Positions 35,919 to 45,530 of a DNA stretch of 64,000 nucleotides are shown piece by piece. A program made the position numbers and the translations under genes. The notes under the pieces are model-generated. The model did not search any database, was not told the origin of the DNA, and saw only the letters and a list, made by a program, of their open reading frames with translations. Where the stretch lies: the NCBI GenBank assembly GCA_034439615.1, contig JAWXAT010000047.1, positions 1 to 64,000 on the forward strand. The letters run 5' to 3'. Source of the DNA: Oligoflexia bacterium. GTDB taxonomy: Bacteria > Bdellovibrionota > Bdellovibrionia > JABDDW01. Positions within the stretch are counted from its first letter, which is position 1. The number at the start of each line of letters is the position of its first letter.

Positions 35919-36641
35919 TTAAATTTTTTGATGAGTAATTTGACCAGCTGGTGAAACGCGTAAATAATGGGGACCATCAAACCATGAACCCAGATTGATC
36001 AATCGCGCTTTACGCGATGAGGTTTCAAACTCAAAATCATCAGCAATGTGTGTGTGTCCCGTTAATAAAAGATCAAATTCTTGCTTCATGCTTAAACCAA
36101 GCGCGTAAGTTCTCGCAATGTCTTTTGAATCATTCTTAATCTTTTCGGTGTACTGACGACTTGCATGGGAAGCTTTATGCCCGACATTAAACACGAGTTG
36201 TGAAGGCAAATTTTCAATCAAGAGCTTCATTGGAGGGGTTCTTAAAAACCAACGCAAGAAAAGATAATCATAATCTTTTCTATTAATCTCATCACCGTGT
36301 TCTGCCCAAATTTTTATATCGTGGTAATCAATTTTCATAGGCCCCGTCGGGATTTCAAACTCTAACTGAGACTGCCAAAATTTTTTAAGATGCAGATCAT
36401 GATTTCCCTCAAAATAAATAATGCGACAAGTGTTGCGAAGAGTTTTTAACTCAGCAATCAAGGGTGCGTACTCAGCTTGAAAGGCTTTTCCTTCACCGAT
36501 CCAAATATCAAAGAGATCACCAAGAATAACAAAAAGTTCAGCTTCTTTTTGTGCAAGTTTGACAAGAGACAATAAAGCCTCTCCTGTGGGAGAGGCCATA
36601 TTGACAAGATGTACATCTGAAATAAAAAATGCTGATTTCAC
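35919..36641 (-). CDS. lpxH: LpxH-type metallophosphoesterase
   Basis: The product has 240 residues of the calcineurin-like fold. The metal-binding motifs DVHL (9-12), GDLFD (41-45), GNHD (79-82) and GHTH (about 195-198) are all present. LpxH removes UMP from UDP-2,3-diacylglucosamine in lipid A synthesis; the family also contains related hydrolases, so the exact substrate is inferred. It lies 42 bp after ftsZ on the same strand and may be read from the dcw transcript. Confidence 0.78.
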   Translation of the reverse strand: MKSAFFISDVHLVNMASPTGEALLSLVKLAQKEAELFVILGDLFDIWIGEGKAFQAEYAPLIAELKTLRNTCRIIYFEGNHDLHLKKFWQSQLEFEIPTGPMKIDYHDIKIWAEHGDEINRKDYDYLFLRWFLRTPPMKLLIENLPSQLVFNVGHKASHASRQYTEKIKNDSKDIARTYALGLSMKQEFDLLLTGHTHIADDFEFETSSRKARLINLGSWFDGPHYLRVSPAGQITHQKI

Positions 36642-36683
36642 AATCCAGCTCTCAGTGAGTCATAGCCTTTTGTTAGCTCAACC

Positions 36684-38255
36684 TTAAAGACCAGCATCCG
36701 GTGGACGTTGGTTTTTTCGGATGAATGCAGGTATATCGTAAGTTTTTTCATCAAACTGACGACCCATTTCGCGAGCCATCCTACGAGCTGAATCTAAATC
36801 TGAACCACCCATATTATTTTCTGGTGCCGATGGAGCCACAGGCATGGTGAGTTGAACTGGTTCTTGACGTTTAATTTTTACGTCTGTGTTTATGCTTTCG
36901 CGAAATGCGCGAGCCTTCGCCAATAAAATATCACGGGGAAGTACGGGTCTTTGACCATTTTCTTTTGGTACTGACATTTCAATCTGCTGATTCGGGAGCG
37001 GAGGCAAACCTTCAGCTAGTGGTTTAATGATGGGTGGAGCTGACTGCATTGGTGCTTGCTGCATCGGCGTTTGTTGCATTGGAGCTTGAATCGGCTCTTG
37101 ATATTGTTGTTGGTACTGAAAACTTGGTTGTACTGGTTGTTGATAATTAGGTTGTTGTAGATAGCCCACTTGAAAAATTTGGTTATTTGAAATCTGAGGT
37201 TGTGTCACCGCTGCTTCAGCTGTGGGTGGTTCAATAACAGCTTGTGCCTGTGACAACGCTTGCATTTGGCTCATGTGTTCTGAAAAACTAGCGCGTTCTT
37301 CTTTTCCAAAACCAGTAGCGATAACCGTGACTCGAACTTCATCAGTCATATTGTCATCAATCACAGCGCCGAAAATAATTTCAGCATCTTCATGTGCGGC
37401 TTCAGTAATAAGTGTTGAAGCTTCGTTAACTTCAAACATGGTGAGGTCTGGTCCGCCAGTAACATTGATGATGATTCCAGTAGCACCGTCGATGGCTACA
37501 TTTTCAAGCAGTGGGCTCGAAATTGCCATGGTCGCAGCTTCGATTGCACGATTCTCGCCAGTAGCTTGACCGGTACCCATAAGGGCCATGCCTTTATTAG
37601 CCATAACTGTTTTGATATCGGCAAAGTCGAGGTTGATAAGACCACGAATATTAATAAGATCAGCGATACCTTGAACGGCTTGCAATAAAACCTCATCAGC
37701 TTTTTTAAATGTTTCAAGGAGTGGTGTTCTTTCACCTGCGATAGCTAAAAGTTTTTGATTAGGAATAACGATGAGCGTATCAACGTTATCTCTGAGTTCT
37801 GCTAATCCAAGATCAGCGTGCTTTTTACGACGTTTACCTTCGAACAAGAATGGTCTTGTCACAACACCGACTGTGAGGGCTCCAAGTTCTCTTGCGATTT
37901 TCGCTACAACAGGTGCGCCGCCGGTACCAGTACCGCCACCCATTCCCGCAGTAACGAATACCATGTCAGAACCTTCGAGTTTTTCTGCAATGTCATTATA
38001 GCTTTCAATGGCTGCGCGTTTTCCAATTTCTGGATTCGCACCTGCACCGAGACCTTTTGTGAGTTCGCGTCCTAGTTGAATTTTCACTGGAGCGGGCGAT
38101 GCTTCGAGAGCTTGTCGATCTGTATTGGCCACAACAAATTGAACGCCGCTCATTCCTGAGCCCATCATTGTTGTCACCGCATTTGAGCCGCCGCCGCCTA
38201 TACCAACAACTTTGATATTTGCGCCTGCATTATTGATGTCTTCGATCTCGAACAT
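36684..38255 (-). CDS. ftsZ: Cell division GTPase FtsZ
   Basis: FtsZ forms the cytoplasmic Z-ring. The G-box [10 protein letters not shown] (104-113) and the T7-loop [11 protein letters not shown] are present; the GTPase and C-terminal domains cover about 12-325. A long linker of about 170 residues follows, with runs of Gln, Pro and Met (QQ, QAPMQ). The conserved tail [10 protein letters not shown], near residue 505-515, is the FtsA-binding peptide. At 523 residues it is longer than most FtsZ proteins because of the linker. GGGAGG precedes the ATG. ftsA lies 19 bp upstream. Confidence 0.96.
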   Translation of the reverse strand: MFEIEDINNAGANIKVVGIGGGGSNAVTTMMGSGMSGVQFVVANTDRQALEASPAPVKIQLGRELTKGLGAGANPEIGKRAAIESYNDIAEKLEGSDMVFVTAGMGGGTGTGGAPVVAKIARELGALTVGVVTRPFLFEGKRRKKHADLGLAELRDNVDTLIVIPNQKLLAIAGERTPLLETFKKADEVLLQAVQGIADLINIRGLINLDFADIKTVMANKGMALMGTGQATGENRAIEAATMAISSPLLENVAIDGATGIIINVTGGPDLTMFEVNEASTLITEAAHEDAEIIFGAVIDDNMTDEVRVTVIATGFGKEERASFSEHMSQMQALSQAQAVIEPPTAEAAVTQPQISNNQIFQVGYLQQPNYQQPVQPSFQYQQQYQEPIQAPMQQTPMQQAPMQSAPPIIKPLAEGLPPLPNQQIEMSVPKENGQRPVLPRDILLAKARAFRESINTDVKIKRQEPVQLTMPVAPSAPENNMGGSDLDSARRMAREMGRQFDEKTYDIPAFIRKNQRPPDAGL

Positions 38256-38274
38256 TTATCCTCCCGTTAGAGTA

Positions 38275-39543
38275 TCAGAACGCGCCGTCTAGAAAATCAG
38301 CGACACTTGTTTTAAGTCGCTCTACTAACGATCCTGATTTCTTTGCTGTTTCTTTGGCACTATTTTCAGCACCGTATTTCATAAGTCCAACACCTGTTGC
38401 ATAGGCTGGACTTTGTACAACTTCTTTTAATCCTGTTGTACTAAGGGCCATCCCTCGACGCACAGGCATCTCAAAAATAAATTCACTTAATTCAACAATT
38501 CCATCAAGACAACTTGCCCCACCGGCTAACACAACCCCAGCACCGATGAGCTCTTGATAACCACTTTTTAAAATTTCGTTATTAATTAAATGAAGTGTTT
38601 CTTCAATGCGTGGCTCAATGACTTCTGTCAGAGTTGCACGAGAAACTGTGCGTGGATTACGTCCACCAACACTTGGAACATCGATGGTCTCACCGCTGTC
38701 GATAAGACTTGTCATCGCACAACCGAATTTTTTCTTTATGATTTCAGCTTCAACAACAGGGGTTCTTAAACCTACTGAAATATCTTGTGTGAGATGCATT
38801 CCACCAATGGGTAAAACTGCAGTGTGAACAACGGCTCCAGCTACATAGACAATGATGTCGCAAGTTCCGCCACCCATATCAACCACTGCTACGCCGAGAT
38901 CTTTTTCGTCTTGACTCAAAACGGCTTCAGCAGATGCTAAAGATTCAAGCACGAGTCCTGAAACATGTAGGCCTGCGCGCTCTGCACACTTTGCAATATT
39001 TTGAAGACTCATCTTAGCACCAGTCACGAGATGAACTCCCGCTTCTAAGCGCACACCGGACATTCCACGAGGATCACGAATTCCCTCTTGTGCATCAACT
39101 GCAAAACTTTGTGGGAGGAGATGGAGAATTTCACGATCATCAGGAAGTGCCACAGCTTTTGCAGCTTCAAGCACACGCCTCACATCGTCTGGTGCAACTT
39201 CATGATTTTTAATTGCGACCATGCCTTTGCTATTAAACGAACGAATATGTGAACCTGCAACACCAACCCAAACGCTGTCGATTTTTACTCCAGCCATGAG
39301 CTCAGCTTCTTCTCGGGCTTTTTTGATTGCGTCGACAGTAATATCGATATTGATGACAGAACCTTTTCGAAGTCCTTTAGAAGGGCAATTTCCAACACCA
39401 ATAATTTCGTAAGATATTTTATCTGGATTCACACGTGCAATGATGACACTCACTTTCGTGGTGCCGATATCAAGACCTGCACTTATACGACCCGTAATTT
39501 GTGGTTCCTTTGTTGAAGAAACGTTGGTCGTCTTTTTCATCAA
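38275..39543 (-). CDS. ftsA: Cell division protein FtsA
   Basis: FtsA is an actin-like ATPase that links FtsZ to the membrane. The phosphate-binding motif SAGLDIGTTKVSV is at about 21-33, the 1C subdomain follows, and VVDMGGGTCDI (about 218-228) is the second phosphate loop. The C-terminus ends with an amphipathic helix (SLVERLKTSVADFL) that should bind the membrane. The length of 422 residues is normal. It lies between ftsQ and ftsZ. Confidence 0.95.
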   Translation of the reverse strand: MMKKTTNVSSTKEPQITGRISAGLDIGTTKVSVIIARVNPDKISYEIIGVGNCPSKGLRKGSVINIDITVDAIKKAREEAELMAGVKIDSVWVGVAGSHIRSFNSKGMVAIKNHEVAPDDVRRVLEAAKAVALPDDREILHLLPQSFAVDAQEGIRDPRGMSGVRLEAGVHLVTGAKMSLQNIAKCAERAGLHVSGLVLESLASAEAVLSQDEKDLGVAVVDMGGGTCDIIVYVAGAVVHTAVLPIGGMHLTQDISVGLRTPVVEAEIIKKKFGCAMTSLIDSGETIDVPSVGGRNPRTVSRATLTEVIEPRIEETLHLINNEILKSGYQELIGAGVVLAGGASCLDGIVELSEFIFEMPVRRGMALSTTGLKEVVQSPAYATGVGLMKYGAENSAKETAKKSGSLVERLKTSVADFLDGAF

Positions 39544-39644
39544 TCAGCTCCGATTCCATTCAGGCTGCTGTTGCTTGCCATTTTTTCCAAGTTTTCTAAT
39601 AAATTAGGCCTCTTAATGCGCCTGCTCCAAGGCCTAGGAAAATG

Positions 39645-40349
39645 CTATCGACGTCCTCTAACTTTTACAAGGACTTTTTTTGAGTAGTCGGCATCAATAC
39701 GCGTTGCATTAATTTTATGCTGGTCTAAATACTGGACCACACGTCTTGCGCGATCGAGATGAAGGGGAAGATTTTCTTTACCAATATCAATCACGATTCC
39801 AGTTTTTGCGAGCGTGAGATGATACCCTTGTTCGTTATCATATTGCACTTCACTAACATCACTTAAACTCAGTAAACCCTCTGCTGGTAAGCTTTTTAAA
39901 ATTTCAAGTGCCTTTGTTCTGAGCTCTTTATTAGAATGAAATCCGCTCTCAGAGAGAATTGGATATGCGCCCACACGAGATGCTTGAGCTTGATCAATTA
40001 CATCACTATGACCGTCTAAAAAATAAAACTGCCCCTTTCCATTACCTAATACGGCTACAGGTTTGCGTTCAATAATATCAATAATAAGTGTTCCTAAAAG
40101 TTCACGACGCACCTCAACAGCTTCAACCCAAGGATCAGTTTTTAAACTTTGAGCTTCTTGACTAACGGGAATTTCCCAAAACGCATCGCCGATTTTTGAT
40201 TTTAAAAGTCCACGAAGTCTTTGTGTGGTGGCACTTGATGCACCATTAATTTCAATTTTTTTAAGTTTTACGATGTTAGAATTCATGAGCCCTTGCCACA
40301 GCCCCGTACCAATCATTCCAATAAAAAATAAAACAAATAAATATCTCAT
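39645..40349 (-). CDS. ftsQ: Cell division protein FtsQ
   Basis: FtsQ is a bitopic division protein that links FtsB/FtsL to the ring. It has an N-terminal transmembrane helix (about 3-20) and a periplasmic part with a POTRA-like segment (LKKIEINGASSATTQRLRGLL, about 29-49). Then comes the FtsQ/DivIB region with a conserved WVEAVEVRRELLGTLIIDIIERKPVA stretch. At 234 residues it is slightly short for the family. It overlaps the ddl stop by 4 bp, so translation is coupled. Confidence 0.88.
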   Translation of the reverse strand: MRYLFVLFFIGMIGTGLWQGLMNSNIVKLKKIEINGASSATTQRLRGLLKSKIGDAFWEIPVSQEAQSLKTDPWVEAVEVRRELLGTLIIDIIERKPVAVLGNGKGQFYFLDGHSDVIDQAQASRVGAYPILSESGFHSNKELRTKALEILKSLPAEGLLSLSDVSEVQYDNEQGYHLTLAKTGIVIDIGKENLPLHLDRARRVVQYLDQHKINATRIDADYSKKVLVKVRGRR

Positions 40350-41257
40350 GGATAATCAAGCGTTGCTTCTTCAACGAGCGTTTGAATTATTTCTTCAAAA
40401 CTTAAACCAACTTGTGCTGCGGCTTTTGGAAACAGACTTGTCTCTGTACAACCCGGGAGAGTGTTTATCTCAAGTACAAAGGGGTTATTATTTTTATCAA
40501 TACGAATATCTACACGCGCGTAGTGCCGACACCCCACCACCTTGAATGTCTCAAGCGAAATTTGTTCGCATTTTCTTTTAACCTCTTCACTCAAACGCGC
40601 TGGAATAATATATTCCGTCTGACCTGGAGTATATTTTCTTTTGTAATCATAGAAATCACTTTTTGGAACAATCTCAATAATAGGAAGTACTCGACCAAAC
40701 CAAATAGGGACTGTCACTTCAGTACCCGCAATGTATTTTTCTACTAAAATATTTCGGTCACATTTTGCAGCACTCACGAGTGCATTATTAAAGGCATCCA
40801 TTTTATAAACGATTGTGATACCAACGGTTGAACCTTCATTTGCCGGTTTCACAACTACAGGCGCATCAAACTTTAAAGCCTGATTACCATCGGCGATTTT
40901 ACTAGCATGAAAAACTTGATACTCAGGTGTGGGAACACCCCAATGTGTGAGAATTTGTTTTGTGAATATTTTATTCATTGCTAATGCAGAAGCTAATACT
41001 CCGCTACCTGAATAAGGGATCTTCAGATATTCTAGAATTCCCTGAACAGTGCCATCTTCGCCATATTTTCCGTGTAAGGCCAAAAGTGCACAATCTATAT
41101 TTTTGCTGGCCAAAACTTTGGGGAGATCAGCACCGGCATCTATAACTTCGTGGGGATAATTTAATTTTTGAAGTGCTTTAAGAAACGCGGCTCCGGTTTT
41201 GAGACTAACTTCACGTTCGCTTCCCATTCCACCTTGAATAAGTGCAACTTTTTTCAC
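40346..41257 (-). CDS. ddl: D-alanine-D-alanine ligase Ddl
   Basis: Ddl joins two D-alanines with ATP for the peptidoglycan stem. ATP-grasp features are present: GKYGEDGTVQG, the substrate loop VKPANEGSTVGI, and ARVDIRID...FVLEINTLPGCT with the metal-binding Asp, Glu and Asn. The length of 303 residues is normal. It is read before ftsQ and after the aldo/keto reductase gene, 89 bp downstream of that gene. Confidence 0.95.
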   Translation of the reverse strand: MKKVALIQGGMGSEREVSLKTGAAFLKALQKLNYPHEVIDAGADLPKVLASKNIDCALLALHGKYGEDGTVQGILEYLKIPYSGSGVLASALAMNKIFTKQILTHWGVPTPEYQVFHASKIADGNQALKFDAPVVVKPANEGSTVGITIVYKMDAFNNALVSAAKCDRNILVEKYIAGTEVTVPIWFGRVLPIIEIVPKSDFYDYKRKYTPGQTEYIIPARLSEEVKRKCEQISLETFKVVGCRHYARVDIRIDKNNNPFVLEINTLPGCTETSLFPKAAAQVGLSFEEIIQTLVEEATLDYP

Positions 41258-41346
41258 TGTGTTTTCTCCTGATGCTTATTTTAAAATATTATCACAGCAG
41301 TCTGTTGCACGCTGACTAAATTATGAGTTGAATAACTAGACGTTGG

Positions 41347-42159
41347 TCAGATCAAAAAAATCGTATCGATGTCATTTTGTGTTAATTCAAATTCAGTGAT
41401 TTTGAGATCTTCACGCATATGTTGTTCATTGGTAGTACCAGTGATCGGTAAAATTCCAATTTGCTTACAAAACCTAAAAATTACTTGCTGAGGAGTAACA
41501 TTTAATCTGGTAGCAATACTTTTAAGTGTCGAATGAGTAAGTACATGCATGTTTGCAGTCAAAAGTGAAAACCCCTGATATGTAATATTATTACTGAGGC
41601 AAAATTCTCTGACTCCTTGATCCCAACCCCGTTGGGCAAAACATCTATTTTGCACCATAGTCGGTTTTACTTTGGCATTTTTCATTAACACTTTAAGGTG
41701 TTGTATTCCGACATTGCTAACACCAATTATTTTTGCTTGGCCTGATTGATGCAAATCTTCAATTGCACGCCACACTTCAAAATCACTTTCAGTTAATCCA
41801 TAACCAGAGCTAGGGCCATGTAAAAGAAATGAATCAATGTAATTTGTATGAAGATTTTTAAGTGAGCTTGCAAAAGATGATTTCACCTGATCAGTGAAAC
41901 TATCCTCTGGATTATACGGAAGTCGATGATCTTGCCCATTTTGGTATGTAAATTTAGTTTGCAAAAATAATGACTCACGCTTAACACCAAGTTTGGACAA
42001 TTCTAAAAGTGCATTCCCTAGGTAATCCTCTCTGTAATGTTTTTTTTGATTGGCAGTATCTATTGCAGTAAAACCAACATCTATAGCTTTTTTCACAAGC
42101 TCTGATGTCTTCTCTTCCTTCCAGGCGGTACCATAGATCATTATAGGTATTTGATGCAT
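41347..42159 (-). CDS. Aldo/keto reductase inside the dcw cluster
   Basis: The product has 270 residues of the AKR fold, an NAD(P)H-dependent reductase of carbonyls. The motif GFTAIDTAN with Asp, a Tyr in HYRED, Lys in LQTKF and His in LLHGP form the usual catalytic set. IGVSNVGIQHL and a C-terminal TGTTNEQH phosphate-binding segment are also present. The substrate is unknown. It sits between murB and ddl, 24 bp from the murB stop; this position is unusual for a dcw cluster and may be accidental. Confidence 0.8.
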   Translation of the reverse strand: MHQIPIMIYGTAWKEEKTSELVKKAIDVGFTAIDTANQKKHYREDYLGNALLELSKLGVKRESLFLQTKFTYQNGQDHRLPYNPEDSFTDQVKSSFASSLKNLHTNYIDSFLLHGPSSGYGLTESDFEVWRAIEDLHQSGQAKIIGVSNVGIQHLKVLMKNAKVKPTMVQNRCFAQRGWDQGVREFCLSNNITYQGFSLLTANMHVLTHSTLKSIATRLNVTPQQVIFRFCKQIGILPITGTTNEQHMREDLKITEFELTQNDIDTIFLI

Positions 42160-42183
42160 CCGTGGCTCCTTGCCGGTTTTCTC

Positions 42184-43089
42184 CTACTTATCACCCAACC
42201 AAACAACTTCAGTATGAAGCTTAATATTATATTTTTCTTTCACACTATTTATACATAGATTCATTAATGATTTAATATCTTCTGCTGTTGCGCCACCTTT
42301 ATTTACAATAAAATTTGCATGCTTCATTGAAATTTGAGCCCCTCCGATTTCACGACCTTTAAGCCCCAAATCTTCTATGAGTTTACCTGAGTGCAAGGGC
42401 AATGGATTTCGAAACACAGAGCCACAGCTTGGATACTCTAAGGGCTGTTTTTGTAAACGTGTTTGGTTCAAAGTACGAACCACATTTAAAATATCTGGAT
42501 TAGAAATATTTCTCCACGCAATCTTTACTCGTGTGATGATACCAGGTTGCCAACCCTGACAATGCCGGTAACCCCACTTCAGCTTTTTGGCATCTAGAAT
42601 CTCTAATGTACCATTAGGTTTTAGAACCTCAATTGCTTCGGTGATTTCATGAAATTCACGAGGTGTCAGTTTTTCTCCAACCCCTGCGTTCATGACAACA
42701 CCACCACCCACTTGCCCCGGTAAACCACCTAAAAAAGCTGCGGGATCTAATTTATATTTTAAAAATATTTTAAGTAATTCACTTTTTGCTGTGCCAGTGA
42801 GTGCCCAGAATTTTAATTTTTCTTTATCTTCAAGTATTTCAATCCCCGTTAATCGCGATAGTGAGATAACAACTCCACGTACTCCTTTATCGCTGATAAG
42901 TACGTTTGTCCCACCACCAAGAATAGTCAGGGGGGTTTTATTAAGCTGACAAATTTTTTGGGTATTAATGAGTTCGTCTATATTTTTGGGTTCACAAAAA
43001 AAATCAGCTTTTCCACCAACGAGCCAGCTACTGTGCGAGGCAAGATTTATATTTTTTTGAATTCCGGGGATAGATTCTAGGGTGCTCAT
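42184..43089 (-). CDS. murB: UDP-N-acetylenolpyruvoylglucosamine reductase MurB
   Basis: MurB reduces the enolpyruvyl group to form UDP-MurNAc with FAD and NADPH. The FAD motif ILGGGTNVLISD (about 56-67), GLPGQVGGGVVMNAG and YPSCGSVFRNP with the catalytic Ser are present. The length of 301 residues fits. It overlaps the murC stop by 4 bp. Confidence 0.94.
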   Translation of the reverse strand: MSTLESIPGIQKNINLASHSSWLVGGKADFFCEPKNIDELINTQKICQLNKTPLTILGGGTNVLISDKGVRGVVISLSRLTGIEILEDKEKLKFWALTGTAKSELLKIFLKYKLDPAAFLGGLPGQVGGGVVMNAGVGEKLTPREFHEITEAIEVLKPNGTLEILDAKKLKWGYRHCQGWQPGIITRVKIAWRNISNPDILNVVRTLNQTRLQKQPLEYPSCGSVFRNPLPLHSGKLIEDLGLKGREIGGAQISMKHANFIVNKGGATAEDIKSLMNLCINSVKEKYNIKLHTEVVWLGDK

Positions 43090-44450
43090 TTAAGTATCAA
43101 TTCAGAACTTAATTTATAAATATCACCAGCACCCAAAGTGACAAGCACATCACCTGATTTCAAAAGCTTTGAGAGCTCTTTTACAACATTTTGTTGTTCA
43201 CCCCAATAAAAAATATTCTTTTGTTTCTTACTTAATTCTTGAGCTAAGCGCTGCGAACTAATTTCTGCAATCGCTGTTTCACCAGCCGCGTAAATATCAA
43301 GTAGACCAACGACGTCGGCTCCTTCAAAACATTCTAAAAATTGTTGCCAACAACTTTCAGTTCTTGAATAGCGATGAGGCTGAAATGCAACAACAAGCCT
43401 ATGTTTTGAATAAGCACTTTTAAGTGCTTGAATTGTAGCTCGCACTTCGGTCGGGTGATGCCCGTAATCATCAATCACAATGGCGCCATTATATTCACCT
43501 TTATATTGCAGCCTACGATCAACGCCCTTGTATTGTGCGAGTCCGTTTGAAATTGTTTGAAAATCCAACTTTAACTCTAAACCAACTGCTATTCCCGCCA
43601 ATGCATTTAGCACATTATGGGCACCGGGAACATGCAGTGTGATCGACCCAAGATTATTTCCGTTAAGATCTACTTCAAATGTTTGCGAAGTAGTTTGAAC
43701 TTTCACAGAATGTGCTCTGAGTTTAGCTTCTTTTGAAAAACCGTAAGTCATCATTCTTTTATCAAAAGTGTGAGCAAGCTTAGCTACATATTCATCATCA
43801 ACACATAAAATTGCCATACCGTAAAAAGGAACTTTGTGAGCAAACTCAGAAAAAGCCTTTTGAAGATTTTCAAAATTTTTATAGTGATCAAGATGATCAT
43901 TATCGATATTGGTGATGACAGAGATTTCAGGTTGTAAACGCAAAAAACTTCCGTCACTTTCATCAGCTTCAGCCACTAGCCATTCACCTTTACCAAGTGC
44001 CGCTGTACTTTTAATAAGATCAAGCCTTCCACCAATCACGATGGTCGGATCAAGTTTTGCGGCCAAAAGCATCGCAGCAGTCATACTTGTCGTGGTTGTT
44101 TTTCCATGACTTCCACCAATGGCTATTCCACGTTTGAGACTCATAAGTTCTGCAAGCATTTCAGCTCGCTGAATGATTGGAATTTGTCTGCGTTTTGCCT
44201 CTTGAATTTCAGGATTTTGAGGTTTCACTGCTGAACTGTAAACGAGTACATCACATTGAGTTGGAACATGAGATGATTTATGCCCCTGATGGATCTCAAC
44301 ACCCATGGCTTTAAGTCTTTCAACTTGGGCATTTACAGATTGATCAGAGCCAGTGACATGACAACCCATATTGGCAAGGAGCTCGGCAATTCCACTCATC
44401 CCGATACCACCGATGCCGACGAAGTGAATTTTTGCCTCGATTAAATTCAA
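43086..44450 (-). CDS. murC: UDP-N-acetylmuramate-L-alanine ligase MurC
   Basis: MurC adds L-alanine to UDP-MurNAc. The N-terminal Rossmann motif VGIGGIGMSG is at 11-20. The ATP-binding motif GGSHGKTTTT lies at 112-121, and VVIGGR, EADESDGSF and FQPHRYSRTE follow. The length of 454 residues is normal. It is 3 bp after murG and overlaps murB by 4 bp, so all three are tightly packed. Confidence 0.95.
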   Translation of the reverse strand: MNLIEAKIHFVGIGGIGMSGIAELLANMGCHVTGSDQSVNAQVERLKAMGVEIHQGHKSSHVPTQCDVLVYSSAVKPQNPEIQEAKRRQIPIIQRAEMLAELMSLKRGIAIGGSHGKTTTTSMTAAMLLAAKLDPTIVIGGRLDLIKSTAALGKGEWLVAEADESDGSFLRLQPEISVITNIDNDHLDHYKNFENLQKAFSEFAHKVPFYGMAILCVDDEYVAKLAHTFDKRMMTYGFSKEAKLRAHSVKVQTTSQTFEVDLNGNNLGSITLHVPGAHNVLNALAGIAVGLELKLDFQTISNGLAQYKGVDRRLQYKGEYNGAIVIDDYGHHPTEVRATIQALKSAYSKHRLVVAFQPHRYSRTESCWQQFLECFEGADVVGLLDIYAAGETAIAEISSQRLAQELSKKQKNIFYWGEQQNVVKELSKLLKSGDVLVTLGAGDIYKLSSELILK

Positions 44451-44453
44451 AAC

Positions 44454-45530
44454 TCAAACTCCAGCGATTAAATAGTGGGCAATTTTCTCAGCACTTTGTG
44501 ATTTAAAAAATTTAGAGATATTTTCTTCAGATTCGCGAAGTTTTTCAGGTTGATCCATAAACCCAGTCACTGTTTGTATGAACTTTTCTGGCGTGAATTC
44601 TTTTTGCAGTATCATTGTAGCAGCATTCTCTTTTACTAATGCTTCAGCATTACATTGCTGGTGATTATCGGCTGCATCTGGAAATGGAATAAGTACTGAA
44701 GCCTTTCGACATGCAGCGAGTTCTGCAAGTGTTGATGCCCCAGCACGACTTACTACAAGATCAGCCCACGCATAACGCTCAGGCATATCGTAAAGAAATT
44801 CAAAACATTGAACATTCTCTAGGCCCAGCTTTTGATACTCGACATCCATATCATGATAATCTCGGTTACCAATTTGATGAATAATTTCAACTTTATCTAA
44901 CCAATCACCACCTCGCTTCACTGCATCGAGAACGATAGTGTTGATTCCCCGAGCCCCCTGACTCCCACCAAACACGAGAATACGAAACCGTCGATGTTCT
45001 TGACGGGCTTTAGGAAAAAGTCCGGTTCGAATAGGAATTCCGACTACATCGGCATTGCTAAATGTAGAGCGGGTCACTTCAAAATTTACAAATGCTTTTT
45101 CAACAAGTGATGCTAGCCAACGATTTGTAAGCCCTGGTTGTGCATTGGGTTCAAACAAAACGATACGTACACCTAACAACTTAGCAGCTAACATCACAGG
45201 CCCTGACGCGTAACCTCCGACACCTAAGACAATGCGAGGTTGAAATTGCATCAACAATCGTATGGATTGAATGATCGCCATCGGAAGTCTGATGAACGTC
45301 ATAAGTTTTCTTCCAATGCCAACGTTGTTAAGTGCTCCGATATCGATGAAATGAAGTGGATAACCTTCTTTTGGAACAATTTTAATTTCAAGCCCGCCGC
45401 GTGTACCGATGAAAAATATTTGAAGCTTTGGATTAATTTTCTTTAATGCCTCAGCTACAGCAATAGCGGGGTAAATATGTCCGCCGGTTCCGCCCCCTGC
45501 GATGAATATACTTTGCCCAGCTTCGATCAC
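44454..45530 (-). CDS. murG: MurG, lipid II synthase
   Basis: MurG transfers GlcNAc from UDP-GlcNAc to lipid I on the inner face of the membrane. The Gly-rich loop GGGTGGHIYPA is at 11-21. A second Gly-rich stretch, FGGSQGARGIN, and the donor site VSRAGASTLAEL follow. The length of 358 residues is normal. Its start overlaps the ftsW stop by 4 bp. Confidence 0.95.
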   Translation of the reverse strand: MIEAGQSIFIAGGGTGGHIYPAIAVAEALKKINPKLQIFFIGTRGGLEIKIVPKEGYPLHFIDIGALNNVGIGRKLMTFIRLPMAIIQSIRLLMQFQPRIVLGVGGYASGPVMLAAKLLGVRIVLFEPNAQPGLTNRWLASLVEKAFVNFEVTRSTFSNADVVGIPIRTGLFPKARQEHRRFRILVFGGSQGARGINTIVLDAVKRGGDWLDKVEIIHQIGNRDYHDMDVEYQKLGLENVQCFEFLYDMPERYAWADLVVSRAGASTLAELAACRKASVLIPFPDAADNHQQCNAEALVKENAATMILQKEFTPEKFIQTVTGFMDQPEKLRESEENISKFFKSQSAEKIAHYLIAGV

